Source: an uncultured Verrucomicrobiota bacterium (GTDB lineage: Bacteria; Verrucomicrobiota; Kiritimatiellia; CAIQIC01; Lenti-01). From it: 64,000 bases of DNA. Location of the stretch: NCBI GenBank assembly GCA_937860055.1, contig CALMBO010000026.1, positions 124,001 through 188,000 on the forward strand, written 5' to 3'. Both the position numbers and the translations under genes were made by a program. Below the pieces are notes generated by a model. The model did not search any database. It saw nothing but the letters and a program-made list of their open reading frames with translations, and had not been told where the DNA came from. Positions 1 to 8,497 of the stretch are shown here, in pieces. Within the stretch, counting starts at the first letter, position 1. Each line of letters starts with the position of its first letter.

Positions 1-569
1 TGTTCCGGCATCTTCCCCCGTCGTTCCTGCGGCGCCACGGGAAGGTCGAGGATGGGCTGGATGCCTGGATGTTCGACCGCTGCGCGCTTCTGCGGGCGAA
101 GGAATACGGGTGGTCGTGGCTGGATGGCCATCTGCCGGGCATCCATTACGCGTTGTATGCGCCGGCGATCAACTACCGCCCGTGGCGCATCGAGGGGGAG
201 CTGGCCTGGCTGCCCGAGATCCGTCCGATCGGCGTGCCGCGCGACCAGGACCTGGATCTGCTCTACGACGAACGCTCCACGGCGATGGTCGATGAATTGG
301 CTGCGACCCTGGCGGCGGGGAATGCGCCGGTCGTGCTGGCGGCGCAACCCTTCCGCGACGGGCATGTGCATGCCGAAACGTTTGCCAAGGACCTGGAGGC
401 CTCGGCGGCGCGGCACGGCCTCCCGTTCTGGAACCTGCAGCATGCGATCCCCCGCGAGGAATTCCTGACCAGCAACCATTTTGATCGCCGCGGGCATCGC
501 CGGATGGCCGGGGAATTGGCGGCCCGCATGGAATCCTGGCTGTCCGCCGGGGACGGGGACGGACGATAG
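1..569 (+). CDS. SGNH-hydrolase-like protein, C-terminal part (5' end outside window)
   Basis: The reading frame is open from base 3 and no convincing start is seen, so this is the C-terminal ~189 residues of a larger protein. Near the end it has an N-H-F-D-x-x-G-H-x-x-M-A segment, which resembles the Asp-x-x-His catalytic block that closes SGNH/GDSL-type esterase domains. The stop is only 3 bp before the MBOAT O-acyltransferase gene. SGNH-like proteins (AlgX/AlgJ/DltD type) commonly partner MBOAT proteins in O-acylation of exported polysaccharides, so a role in surface polymer acylation is inferred. The N-terminal Gly-Asp-Ser-Leu block cannot be checked because it would lie outside the window. 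Confidence 0.6.
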   Translation, partial: FRHLPPSFLRRHGKVEDGLDAWMFDRCALLRAKEYGWSWLDGHLPGIHYALYAPAINYRPWRIEGELAWLPEIRPIGVPRDQDLDLLYDERSTAMVDELAATLAAGNAPVVLAAQPFRDGHVHAETFAKDLEASAARHGLPFWNLQHAIPREEFLTSNHFDRRGHRRMAGELAARMESWLSAGDGDGR

Positions 570-572
570 GCC

Positions 573-2003
573 ATGTGGTTCAACACCTACACGTTCGGCG
601 TGTTCCTCGCGGTGGTGTTCGGCCTCTACTGGGCGCTGCCGCCGCGCGGAAGGCAGCTGTTCCTGCTGGCGGCAAGCTATGTGTTCTACTGCTGGAAGAC
701 GCCGGTCTACGGGCTCCTGCTGCTGGCTTCCACGCTGCTGGATTTCGGCTGCGGACTCTGGATCGGGGCGTCGGCGAGGCCCGGCCACCGGAGGCTTGCC
801 CTGCTGTGCAGCCTGTGCGGCAACCTCGGCATCCTCTTCTTCTTCAAATACGCCGATTTCGTGGGGACAAACCTCGCGGGGCTGGGGTGCCTGCTGGGGT
901 TCGACACCCATTGGGCGCCGTACGATTTCCTGCTGCCGGCGGGCATCTCGTTCTACACCTTCCAGAGCATCTGCTACACGCTCGAGATCTATCGCCGCCA
1001 GATCCAGCCCTGCCGAAACCCCGTCCACTTCGCGCTGTACGTGGCCTATTTCCCCCAGCTGGTCGCCGGGCCCATCGAGCGCGCCGACCACCTCCTGCCG
1101 CAGCTGGAGAAGACGCAGGTGTTTGGCTGGGACAACGTGGTTGCCGGCGGGGGGCGCATCCTGCTGGGCCTGTTCCGCAAGATGGTCGTTGCCGACCGGC
1201 TGGCGATCCTGGTGGACCGCGTCTTCGCGCACGTGGACGAGTATTCCACCTTCACGATCTGGGCCGCGCTGCTCGCCTTCGCGCTGCAGGTCTATTTCGA
1301 TTTCGCCGGCTACAGCGACATCGCCATCGGCTCCGCGCGGCTGTTCGGCGTCCGCATCACGGAGAACTTCAGCCGTCCGCTGATGGCGCGGTCGGTGGCG
1401 GATTTCTGGGACCGCTGGCACCTGACGCTGACATCGTGGCTGCGGGAGAACGTGTTCTTCGCGATGGGCGGTTCCCGCCGCGGCCGCGCCCGCACGGTCT
1501 TCAACATCTGGGTCCTGTTCCTGCTGTGCGGGCTGTGGCACGGTGCGAGCTGGAACTTCGTGCTGTGGGGCGCCTACTACGCCCTGTTCAATTCGATGTA
1601 CTACCTCTGGCGCCAGTGGCGGCCGCAGCCCAAGGGCGCCTCGCGGCGGAGGGATCCTCCCGGCCTGCGGGGGGTGGCGTGCATCGCGGCCACCAACCTG
1701 CTGATCGCGCTGGCGGCCTCGCTGTTCCGCGCGAAGGACCTGGCCGCCACCGGCCACATTTGGAAGGCGCTGGCGGGATTCCATCCCGGCGCCGCGTTCG
1801 CCACCGAATGGGACGTATGGATGATGGCCGGCCTGATGGCGCTGGTCTTCCTCGTCGAATATCTCCAGGAGTTCCACGGGCTGGATGACCGGTTTCGCCG
1901 CCTCGGGCCGTGGAGCAAGGCGATCGGCTGGTTCCTCCTCGTGATGGCGCTGATCTTCCTGTCGGTCAACAACCAGCAGCCCTACGTCTACTTCCAGTTC
2001 TGA
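573..2003 (+). CDS. MBOAT family O-acyltransferase (AlgI-like)
   Basis: A 476-residue multi-pass membrane protein of the membrane-bound O-acyltransferase family, a usual length for AlgI/PatA-type members. Family landmarks are visible: a D-F-W-x-R-W-H-x-T-L block near residue 280 and the L-C-G-L-W-H-G-A-x-W segment whose His, about residue 323, is the conserved catalytic histidine. Such proteins move acyl groups across the inner membrane onto alginate, peptidoglycan, cellulose or other exported glycans. It starts 3 bp after the SGNH-like gene, so the two are almost certainly co-transcribed. The acceptor polymer cannot be told from sequence. The protein ends in an F-L-S-V-N-N-Q-Q-P-Y-V-Y-F-Q-F tail typical of the family. 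Confidence 0.88.
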   Translation: MWFNTYTFGVFLAVVFGLYWALPPRGRQLFLLAASYVFYCWKTPVYGLLLLASTLLDFGCGLWIGASARPGHRRLALLCSLCGNLGILFFFKYADFVGTNLAGLGCLLGFDTHWAPYDFLLPAGISFYTFQSICYTLEIYRRQIQPCRNPVHFALYVAYFPQLVAGPIERADHLLPQLEKTQVFGWDNVVAGGGRILLGLFRKMVVADRLAILVDRVFAHVDEYSTFTIWAALLAFALQVYFDFAGYSDIAIGSARLFGVRITENFSRPLMARSVADFWDRWHLTLTSWLRENVFFAMGGSRRGRARTVFNIWVLFLLCGLWHGASWNFVLWGAYYALFNSMYYLWRQWRPQPKGASRRRDPPGLRGVACIAATNLLIALAASLFRAKDLAATGHIWKALAGFHPGAAFATEWDVWMMAGLMALVFLVEYLQEFHGLDDRFRRLGPWSKAIGWFLLVMALIFLSVNNQQPYVYFQF

Positions 2004-2148
2004 GCCGCATCCGCCGCCTGCCCTGCGGCATCCCGCCCCATTTTCCTGCCGCCCAATCCGTTGGAATTCCACTTTTCCGGTGGTCTTTCGGGCCGTCCCG
2101 CCAGGTGGTAAAATAGGGATAGAGAAAGCGAAAGGAGGTGAAAAAGTC

Positions 2149-2655
2149 ATGAGCATCCGGGATATGGTTCCCCGGAAGAGGCATGAGCATCCTCTCGCCC
2201 GGCGGGAGGAGGTCCATCCTTACCGGGATTTTCAGCGGGAGATGAACCGGCTGTTCGATGAATTCTTCGGCGAATTCCCGCTGATGGCGCGCGAAGGCGA
2301 GACCGGGTGGTTGCCGGGCGCGTTCGTTCCGCGCGTGGACGTGTCGGAAACCGACACGGAGATCAAAGCCACGGCTGAACTGCCGGGGATGGACGAAAAG
2401 GACATCTCCGTCGAGTTGGAGGACAACTTCCTGACCCTCCGCGGGGAGAAGAAGACGGAGCAGGAAGAGAAGGAGAAGAACTGGTTCCACAGGGAACAGT
2501 CCTATGGCTCCTTCCACCGCGTCATTGCGCTGCCGGCCGGCGTGGACGCCTCGAAGGCCACCGCCAAGTTCAGGAAAGGCGTGCTGACCGTCGTCGCGCC
2601 CAAGCGCGAGGAGGAGAAGTCGAAGCGCAAGACCGTGCCCATCCAGGCGGAATGA
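2149..2655 (+). CDS. Hsp20/alpha-crystallin small heat-shock protein
   Basis: A 168-residue small heat-shock protein, an ATP-independent holdase that binds unfolding proteins in the cytoplasm. The alpha-crystallin domain covers roughly residues 60-165, with the recognisable V-D-V-S-E-T-D-x-x-I segment, an A-E-L-P-G-M block, a G-x-L-T-V motif (K-G-V-L-T-V-V-A-P) and the Arg-rich R-G-E-K strand. The start is chosen at 2149 because a near-perfect Shine-Dalgarno, AAAGGAGGTG, lies at 2131-2140; the frame is open to an upstream ATG at 2080 but that has no such site. A TAAAAT box at 2109-2114 is a possible -10. No CIRCE (HrcA) inverted repeat was seen upstream. It is followed at once by a terminator and is probably monocistronic. 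Confidence 0.93.
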   Translation: MSIRDMVPRKRHEHPLARREEVHPYRDFQREMNRLFDEFFGEFPLMAREGETGWLPGAFVPRVDVSETDTEIKATAELPGMDEKDISVELEDNFLTLRGEKKTEQEEKEKNWFHREQSYGSFHRVIALPAGVDASKATAKFRKGVLTVVAPKREEEKSKRKTVPIQAE

Positions 2656-2667
2656 TCCGGCCTGGCG

Positions 2668-2698
2668 GGCCGGGGGGCTTTGCTCCCCGGCCTTTTTT
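2668..2698 (+). terminator. Intrinsic terminator after hsp20
   Basis: GGCCGGGG (2668-2675) pairs with CCCCGGCC (2685-2692), followed directly by six T (2693-2698). It lies 13 bp after the Hsp20 stop codon. Confidence 0.9.
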
Positions 2699-2712
2699 GC
2701 GGACCTGATTCA

Positions 2713-2739
2713 CCCACGGGGCAAGCCCGTGGGGGTTTT
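2713..2739. terminator. Second hairpin between hsp20 and the convergent helicase gene
   Basis: CCCACGGG (2713-2720) pairs perfectly with CCCGTGGG (2726-2733) and is followed by GGTTTT. It probably acts as a backup terminator for the plus strand. On the minus strand there is no good T-tract, so its use by the convergent helicase gene is uncertain. Confidence 0.6.
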
Positions 2740-2768
2740 CGATCCGAAAGCCGCGAGAGAAGATTGTC

Positions 2769-4034
2769 TTAACGAGAGAAACGGCGCTTGCCGAACGAAC
2801 GGGGGCCGCCGGCATGGGGCTTCCGGCCTTGTCCGCCCGGTTTGCCGCCGGGCTTGGGCCCGGAATGCGGGTGAGGCCGGGCATGCGCGTGCGCGGCCGG
2901 TGCGGCGGGCTTGGCGGAATAATCGAAGCCTTCGATGCGGCGGCGCTCGATCTTGAAGCCCAGCACGCGTTCGATGGCGCGCACCGAACTTTCGTCCTCG
3001 TGGGTCGTGAAAGTGAAGGCGTCGCCGGTCCTGGCGGCGCGCCCGGTGCGGCCGATGCGGTGCGTGTAGTCGTCCACCGTGGCGGGCATGTCGAAGTTGA
3101 TGACGTGCGTGATGTCGTCCACGTCGATGCCGCGGGCGGCGAGATCGGTTGCGACCAGGATCTGGTGCTGGCCGGATTTGAAGCCGTCGAGGGCGGCCTG
3201 CCGCTGGCGCTGGGAGAGGTTGCCCTGCAGGCTTGTGGCGCGGTGGCCGGAGGCGCACAGCTGCGCCGCGAGGCGCTTGGCGCGGTGCTTCGTGCGCGTG
3301 AACACCAGCACGGAACCGTCGCCGGTCTTTTTCAGGATTGCCTGCAGCAGCGCGGCCTTCTGCGTCTGCTCGACCGGATAGAGCGCGTGGTCGACCGTCG
3401 CCGCCGGCTTGGAATGGGCGATCTGGACGGTGACGGGATCCTGCAGGATTTCGTGGACCAGCGATCGGATTTCCCCGGGCATGGTGGCGGAGAACAGCAG
3501 GATCTGGCGCTTCGCGGGCAGGCGCTTCAGGATCTTGCGGATGTCCGGCAGGAAGCCCATGTCGAACATGCGGTCGGCTTCGTCGAGAATGAGGCACTCC
3601 ACGTGGTTCAGGTTGAATTTGCCCTGGTCGAGCAGGTCCAGCAGGCGGCCGGGGCAGGCGATGGCGATTTCCGCGCCTTGGCGGACGCCATCGACTTGCG
3701 GACGCTGGCCGACGCCGCCGTAGATGGTGACGCAGCGGAAGTGGATGTTCTCGCCCAGCTTGATCACGACATCCTTGGTCTGCTCGGCCAGTTCGCGGGT
3801 GGGGCCGACGATCAGTGCGCGCAGCTGGTGGCGCGGGCCGGTCATCAGGCGGTGAAGGAGGGGCAGGACGAACGCGGCGGTCTTGCCGGTTCCGGTCTGG
3901 GCCAGGCCCACCACGTCGCGCCCTTCGAGGATGGCCGGAATGGCCTTCTTCTGGATGGGGGTCGTGGCGGTATAGCCCTGGGTTTCGACGTTCTTGAGAA
4001 GCCGGGGGTCAAGACCCAGCGATTGGAAGCTCAT
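2769..4034 (-). CDS. DEAD-box RNA helicase, RhlE-like
   Basis: A 421-residue ATP-dependent RNA helicase. Motifs appear in the expected order: Q motif near the N-terminus, Walker A A-Q-T-G-T-G-K-T, P-T-R-E-L-A, D-E-A-D, S-A-T, A-R-G-I-D and H-R-I-G-R-T-G-R. The two RecA-like domains take up about residues 1-370, followed by a His/Pro/Gly/Arg-rich basic tail of the kind used for RNA binding in RhlE/DeaD-type proteins. The ATG at 4034 is chosen because CCAGGAGAT lies just upstream on this strand and the protein begins M-S-F-x-S-L-G-L, as is usual in the family; the frame is open much further upstream but without homology. Likely roles are RNA decay, ribosome assembly or cold adaptation. Confidence 0.93.
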   Translation of the reverse strand: MSFQSLGLDPRLLKNVETQGYTATTPIQKKAIPAILEGRDVVGLAQTGTGKTAAFVLPLLHRLMTGPRHQLRALIVGPTRELAEQTKDVVIKLGENIHFRCVTIYGGVGQRPQVDGVRQGAEIAIACPGRLLDLLDQGKFNLNHVECLILDEADRMFDMGFLPDIRKILKRLPAKRQILLFSATMPGEIRSLVHEILQDPVTVQIAHSKPAATVDHALYPVEQTQKAALLQAILKKTGDGSVLVFTRTKHRAKRLAAQLCASGHRATSLQGNLSQRQRQAALDGFKSGQHQILVATDLAARGIDVDDITHVINFDMPATVDDYTHRIGRTGRAARTGDAFTFTTHEDESSVRAIERVLGFKIERRRIEGFDYSAKPAAPAAHAHARPHPHSGPKPGGKPGGQGRKPHAGGPRSFGKRRFSR

Positions 4035-4225
4035 GGGGGGATCTCCTGGTGGCGAACTGCGAAAAGTGGTTTTTCGTGACGCCATCGGCCAGGGAAACCA
4101 CGCCGCCGCTTCCTTTCCTCCTGGATCGGGCGGCCGGCTTGTCGCGCCTTGTGCGCAACGGAGAACGCAACCTACTGCATCCTGGCCCGCATGTCCAGTG
4201 CGGGAATCGGCGGCCCTTGCGGGGG

Positions 4226-4858
4226 TCAGTTCCCCGTGAACAGATAGTAGTGCCAGTAGTACAGTTCGCGGCGCAGGAATTGCCATTTGGTTTTCAGCGA
4301 GCGGTAGCGGGTGGTGGGGGTGGGCGAGGAGACGGCGGAAATGCCCAGGTCCTCCGCCATCCACATGGCCCGCCGCATGTGCAGCGGATCGCTGACGAGG
4401 ATCGCGGTTTCCATGCCGTGGGCGTCCATGAGCCGCTTGGCCTCGGCCAGGTTCTGCCGGGTGGTGCGCGAACGGAGCTCCACCAGCGTGTCCGCCGCCG
4501 GGACGCCCGCCCGGATGGCGTAGGCGGCGCCCACTTCGCTTTCGGCATGGGGCGCGCCCGTCCCGTAGCCGCCGGTGAAGATGATCTTGGAAACCTGCTT
4601 TTCCCGGTAGAGGGAGATCGCGTGGCGAATCCTTTCCTCGAAGACGGGCGACGGCTTGGAGCCGTAGGCCGCGGCGCCCAGGACGATCGCGCAGTCGGAT
4701 TCCACGGCGCGGTCCGCCGCCCCGTAGAACCAGATGGCGGCGCCGAGGATCGCGAGCCACGCGGCCAAGGCGAGGACGATTCCGGCCAGCAGCTTGGCCA
4801 GGCGGCGGATCGAGGTGGCCAGGATCCGGCGAAGGAGTTTGTCGGCCGGCGTGTTCAA
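4226..4858 (-). CDS. YdcF/SanA family (DUF218) membrane protein
   Basis: A 210-residue protein with one N-terminal membrane segment (about residues 20-45) followed by a DUF218 domain. Visible family features are D-C-A-I-V-L-G-A at the start of the domain, F-T-G-G-Y-G-T-G, an E-x-R-S-R-T-T-x-x-N segment and V-S-D-P-L-H-M-R-R. Members have been linked to envelope integrity and exopolysaccharide export, but the biochemical reaction is not settled. The start is a TTG at 4858 that overlaps the iorB stop as TTGA, so it is probably translated by coupling from iorB. Why this gene sits with an indolepyruvate oxidoreductase is not clear, and the link may only be operon packing. Confidence 0.8.
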   Translation of the reverse strand: MNTPADKLLRRILATSIRRLAKLLAGIVLALAAWLAILGAAIWFYGAADRAVESDCAIVLGAAAYGSKPSPVFEERIRHAISLYREKQVSKIIFTGGYGTGAPHAESEVGAAYAIRAGVPAADTLVELRSRTTRQNLAEAKRLMDAHGMETAILVSDPLHMRRAMWMAEDLGISAVSSPTPTTRYRSLKTKWQFLRRELYYWHYYLFTGN

Positions 4859-5451
4859 CGGACGGCTTGGCGGCCGAGGGCGAAGGCGCGGAGGTTCACG
4901 TCGAGCAGCCTGGCGGGGATCCGTTCGCGCATGGCGGCTTGCCAGTGCGCTTCGTCGAAGGGGACGAGCGAGGAGAGGGCGCCCATGAGGACCACGTTGG
5001 CGGCGCGGAGGTTGCCGGCCTGGACCGCGAGGGGATTGGCGTCGATGAGCATCAGGCCGGGATAGGCGGCGAGGCGCTTCGCCACGTCCTTCGCCGGCGG
5101 CTGGAGGCCGCTCGAGACGGTGACGGGGATCCGCTCCATGTCGTTGACGAGGATCTTCGCGCCGGGCCTGGCGAGGTGCGCATAGCGCAGGGCTTCGGTG
5201 CGCTCGAACGAGACGAGGACGTCGGACTGGCCGTCGGGGATGATGGGGGAATGGACGCGCGAGCCGAAGCGGACCTGGCTGATGACGGAACCGCCGCGCT
5301 GCGACATGCCGTGGATTTCCGATTTCTTGACGTCGAAGCCCGCATCCATGGCGGCGAGCGCGAGGATGTCGGAGGTGAGCAGGATGCCCTGTCCGCCGAC
5401 GCCGACGAGGGAGACGTTGAAGAGCTGGCCGAGGGTGTGGTGGGTGCTCAT
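4855..5451 (-). CDS. iorB: Indolepyruvate:ferredoxin oxidoreductase, beta subunit
   Basis: A 198-residue gamma-type domain of the 2-oxoacid:ferredoxin oxidoreductase family. The hallmark G-V-G-G-Q-G-I-L-L near residue 18 and the K-x-S-E-I-H-G-M-S-Q-R-G-G block (about residues 43-55) are both visible. With IorA it oxidatively decarboxylates aryl pyruvates made from aromatic amino acids to aryl-acetyl-CoA and reduces ferredoxin, a reaction typical of anaerobes. The start is 10 bp after the iorA stop. The stop overlaps the TTG start of the DUF218 gene by 4 bp, so the three form one transcriptional unit. Confidence 0.93.
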   Translation of the reverse strand: MSTHHTLGQLFNVSLVGVGGQGILLTSDILALAAMDAGFDVKKSEIHGMSQRGGSVISQVRFGSRVHSPIIPDGQSDVLVSFERTEALRYAHLARPGAKILVNDMERIPVTVSSGLQPPAKDVAKRLAAYPGLMLIDANPLAVQAGNLRAANVVLMGALSSLVPFDEAHWQAAMRERIPARLLDVNLRAFALGRQAVR

Positions 5452-5461
5452 CGGGGTGTCC

Positions 5462-7231
5462 TTATTTCGCGGGGGAGATGGCGCCGAACTTGCAGACCTG
5501 CGCGCAGAGGTTGCAACCCGTGCAAAACTGGGGGTCGATGCGGGACTTGAACCGCTTGCCGTCGGGATCCTTGGCCTCGCCGCGCACGATGGCGGGGCAG
5601 CCGATGCGGAAACAGGCGCCGCAGGCCGTGCATTTCTCGGCGTCCACGGCATTGATCCGCTTGCCGGCGAGCTTCTCGTGCAGGACGCAGGTGCCGCGAA
5701 CGACGACGACGGCCGGTTCGCCGCAATCGAGGCATTCGGCAAAGGTCTTTTCGAGGGCGGCGAGGTCGTAGGGCTCGACCTCGTGGACGCGTTTGATTCC
5801 GAAGGCGCGGGCGATGTCGGCCACGCGCACCTGCGTGGAGATTTCGCCGAGGAGCGTGTGGCCGCTGCCGGGGTTCTCCTGGTGCCCGGTCATGGCCGTG
5901 ATGCGGTTGTCGAAGACCATGACGGTGACGGGGATCTGGTTGTAGGCCACGTCGAGCAGGCCCGTCATGCCGGAATGGAAGAAGGTGGAGTCGCCCATCA
6001 CGGCTGCGATGCGCGGGTTCGGGAGGCCGGCCTTGCGCATGCCGATGGCGGCGCCGATGGCGGCGCCCATGCAGACGCAGGTGTCCATCGCGGCGAGCGG
6101 CGGGGCCGAGCCGAGCGTGTAGCAGCCGATGTCGCCGCAGACGGTGGCCTTGAGCTTGCCGAGGATGTGGAACGGCCCGCGGTGCGAGCAGCCGGAACAG
6201 AGGACCGGCGGGCGAACGGGGATGTCGGTTTCGGGCTTCGGCGTGGCCGGCGCGGGCGTGCCCAGCAGTTCGGCGCGCAGGGCCGCGAGGCGCGCCGGGT
6301 TGAGCTCCATCATGCGCAGCTCGGTCCGGGGCTCGAGGACGGGGATGCCCGCCGCGCGGATCTGCTCGGCCAGCACGGGATCGGATTCCTCGATGACGAC
6401 GAGGCGCTTGACGCCCGCCGCGAACGCGCGGATCCTTTCGATGGGTGGGGGACAGGACAGGCCGACCTTGAAGACAGGGGCCTCGGGGAAGACTTCCTTC
6501 ACGTACTGGTAGGCGACGCCGGAGGCGACGAACCCGAGATCGCCCGTGCCGGGCTCGGCGCGGTTGAAGGGGGTGGATTCCGTCCGTTCGCGCAGGGCCG
6601 CGGAGCGCTTTTCGGCGGCGAAGCGCATCAGGCGGCCGTGGGCGGGCACCGCGACGTTGCGCTGGGCGTTCTTCACGTAGGGGATGGCCGGGGCTTCGCC
6701 GCGCTCGCCGGAGCCGATCTCCACGATGCCGGACGTGTGCGCCGTGCGCGTGGTGGTGCGGACGATGACGGGGACCTGGTGTTTCTCGCTCAGCTCGAAG
6801 CCGGCCATGACCATGTCGTAGGCCTCCTGCGAGTCGGCGGGTTCGAAGAGGAGGCACTTGGCGAACTTCGCCAGCGAACGGTTGTCCTGCTCGTTCTGCG
6901 AGGAGTGCATGCTGGGGTCGTCGGCGTTGATGATGACCATGCCGCCGATGGCGCCGATGTAGGTGAAGGTCATCAGCGGGTCCATGGCCACGTTGAGGCC
7001 GACGTGCTTCATCGAGACCATGGCGCGGACGCCGGCGAGCGAGGCGCCGACGCCGATTTCCATGGCGACCTTCTCGTTGACGGACCACTCGCAATTGATG
7101 GCGCCCTTGAATTCGGCCACATGCTCCATGATTTCGGTGGAGGGGGTGCCGGGGTAGGCGGCGGCCACGCGGCATCCGGCGCGGTAGGCGGCCCAGGCGA
7201 TGGCTTGGTTGGCGGAGAGCAGTTTTTTCAT
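5462..7231 (-). CDS. iorA: Indolepyruvate:ferredoxin oxidoreductase, alpha subunit
   Basis: A 589-residue thiamine-pyrophosphate and iron-sulfur subunit that pairs with IorB in the cytoplasm. The N-terminal pyrimidine-binding domain contains A-A-Y-P-G-T-P-S-T-E. The TPP-binding half has C-S-G-C-S-H-R-G followed by V-M-G-D-S-T-F-F-H-S-G and N-x-x-I-T-A-M-T-G-H-Q. The C-terminus (about residues 530-585) carries two ferredoxin-type clusters, C-T-A-C-G-A-C-x4-C-P and C-T-G-C-N-L-C-x3-C. The start ATG at 7231 gives the usual M-K-K-L-L-S-x-N-Q-A-I-A N-terminus. The length is normal for the family. Together with the hydrogenase at 35-38 kb it points to ferredoxin- and hydrogen-based anaerobic metabolism. 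Confidence 0.95.
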   Translation of the reverse strand: MKKLLSANQAIAWAAYRAGCRVAAAYPGTPSTEIMEHVAEFKGAINCEWSVNEKVAMEIGVGASLAGVRAMVSMKHVGLNVAMDPLMTFTYIGAIGGMVIINADDPSMHSSQNEQDNRSLAKFAKCLLFEPADSQEAYDMVMAGFELSEKHQVPVIVRTTTRTAHTSGIVEIGSGERGEAPAIPYVKNAQRNVAVPAHGRLMRFAAEKRSAALRERTESTPFNRAEPGTGDLGFVASGVAYQYVKEVFPEAPVFKVGLSCPPPIERIRAFAAGVKRLVVIEESDPVLAEQIRAAGIPVLEPRTELRMMELNPARLAALRAELLGTPAPATPKPETDIPVRPPVLCSGCSHRGPFHILGKLKATVCGDIGCYTLGSAPPLAAMDTCVCMGAAIGAAIGMRKAGLPNPRIAAVMGDSTFFHSGMTGLLDVAYNQIPVTVMVFDNRITAMTGHQENPGSGHTLLGEISTQVRVADIARAFGIKRVHEVEPYDLAALEKTFAECLDCGEPAVVVVRGTCVLHEKLAGKRINAVDAEKCTACGACFRIGCPAIVRGEAKDPDGKRFKSRIDPQFCTGCNLCAQVCKFGAISPAK

Positions 7232-7325
7232 GGTCGGATCCGGTTCGGGGTTTACCAAAATCAGGCGGCGACTGTAGCACCGGAGCGGCGGGCCGAAAAG
7301 CAGGAAAACCGCCCTGTCCCACCCT

Positions 7326-7430
7326 GCGGGAAGGCGCCGCACGGGGCCCAAACGCCGTTTTTCCACACAATGGAAAAACTTTTGGCGGATTTTCCACGCA
7401 ATGGAAAAACTTTCAGGGGCGCCTTCCCGC
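7326..7430. repeat. Composite palindromic element, copy A
   Basis: Outer arms GCGGGAAGGCGCC (7326-7338) and its exact reverse complement (7418-7430) enclose two short hairpins. The first is TTTTTCCA (7358-7365), a 5-nt loop, TGGAAAAA (7371-7378). The second is TTTTCCA (7390-7396), loop CGCAA, TGGAAAA (7402-7408). The whole is close to the reverse complement of the element at 27776-27891. It lies between divergent genes, so it is not simply an operon-end terminator. Confidence 0.9.
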
Positions 7431-7493
7431 GCAGGAGAGGCGCCTTGCGGCTTGCGGGGGGCGGGGAAAAACCGATAGGGTTCGGCCACGGAC

Positions 7494-8495
7494 ATGAGGG
7501 CATCGCCACCCATTTCCATTGCGCTTGCGCTTCTGGCCCTGGCCGGAACCGTGCCGGCCGCTTCGGCCGGGGAGCCCTTCCTGACCCAGAACGAGAATCC
7601 CGTCAGCCGCCTGTACGGGCTTCCGGCGGGGGACGATGCGGCGGCGGGGGCGCCCACGGGATTCCAGGCGCGCGTGGCGTTCGACGTGGCCAACAGTTCC
7701 TACGAAAGGTCGCGGGGCGCGGAGGAACTGGTCCTGGACGGCGAGACGTGGGTGGTGCGGTTCGGCGTGCGCCGCGGGTGGAGGAACGGCTGGCGCGTGG
7801 CGCTGCAGGTGCCGGTGGTTTCCCACCAGCGAGGAGGGATGGACCATTTTCTCGAGGAATACCACGATGCGATGGGGCTTCCGGATGGAAACCGGAAGCA
7901 AAGGCCGTCCGGCCGGCTGGAATACCGGTATCGCCGGGAGGGGGAGACGCGGTTCAGCCTGGACGATCCGGCCACCGGCCTGGGCGATGTGCGTTTTTCC
8001 GTTTCCGCGCCGCTGGGGCGCGGCCCGGACGGCGCGCGCGCGCTGGATGCCGTGGCGGGCGTGGAACTGCCGACGGGCGATCCCGACCGCCTGCTCGGGA
8101 GCGGAAGCACGGATTTCTCCCTCGGGCTGGCGGCGTGCGATCGGACGAGCCTGTCCCGCTGGAATCTCGAGCTCCATGGTTCGGCCGGGATGCTTGCGAT
8201 GACCCCGGGGGACATCCTGGGGGATTTGCAGAAGTCCTTCGCCGGATACGGGAATTTTTCGGTGGGCTGGCGGCTGGCGGACTGGCTGATGCCCCGCCTG
8301 CAGATCGACTGGCACAGCCCGTTCTTCTCGGGCACGGGGATGGCCCCGCTCGACGACTGGGCGGTGGAATTGGTCAGCGGGGCGACGGTCCGGCTGCCGG
8401 CGGGGTTCGACCTCGATATCGCCGTGGCGGAAGATGTCGCCGTGAACACCACCCCCGATGTGGTGTTCCATTTCTGCCTCAAAAGGAACCTGTGA
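7494..8495 (+). CDS. DUF3187 family outer-membrane-type protein
   Basis: A 333-residue exported protein. A signal peptide is clear (about residues 1-25, ending A-S-A-G). The rest has the alternating strand pattern of a beta-barrel with aromatic and Gly-rich strands, and the segments G-L-G-D-V-R-F-S, V-A-G-V-E-L-P-T-G-D and a C-terminal V-V-F-H-F strand fit DUF3187. No function is established for that family. The ribosome-binding site is poor, and the ATG at 7494 is chosen for the signal peptide. A possible promoter TTGCGG (7452-7457), 18 bp, TAGGGT (7476-7481) lies just upstream. The stop overlaps or nearly touches the next gene, so the two are translated together. Confidence 0.7.
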   Translation: MRASPPISIALALLALAGTVPAASAGEPFLTQNENPVSRLYGLPAGDDAAAGAPTGFQARVAFDVANSSYERSRGAEELVLDGETWVVRFGVRRGWRNGWRVALQVPVVSHQRGGMDHFLEEYHDAMGLPDGNRKQRPSGRLEYRYRREGETRFSLDDPATGLGDVRFSVSAPLGRGPDGARALDAVAGVELPTGDPDRLLGSGSTDFSLGLAACDRTSLSRWNLELHGSAGMLAMTPGDILGDLQKSFAGYGNFSVGWRLADWLMPRLQIDWHSPFFSGTGMAPLDDWAVELVSGATVRLPAGFDLDIAVAEDVAVNTTPDVVFHFCLKRNL

Positions 8496-8497
8496 AA

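Noticed and set aside
2004..2148. A CIRCE or heat-shock operator before hsp20
   Set aside because: No TTAGCACTC-N9-GAGTGCTAA repeat is present; the only palindrome is the short TGGAATTCCA at 2062-2071, which is too simple to call.
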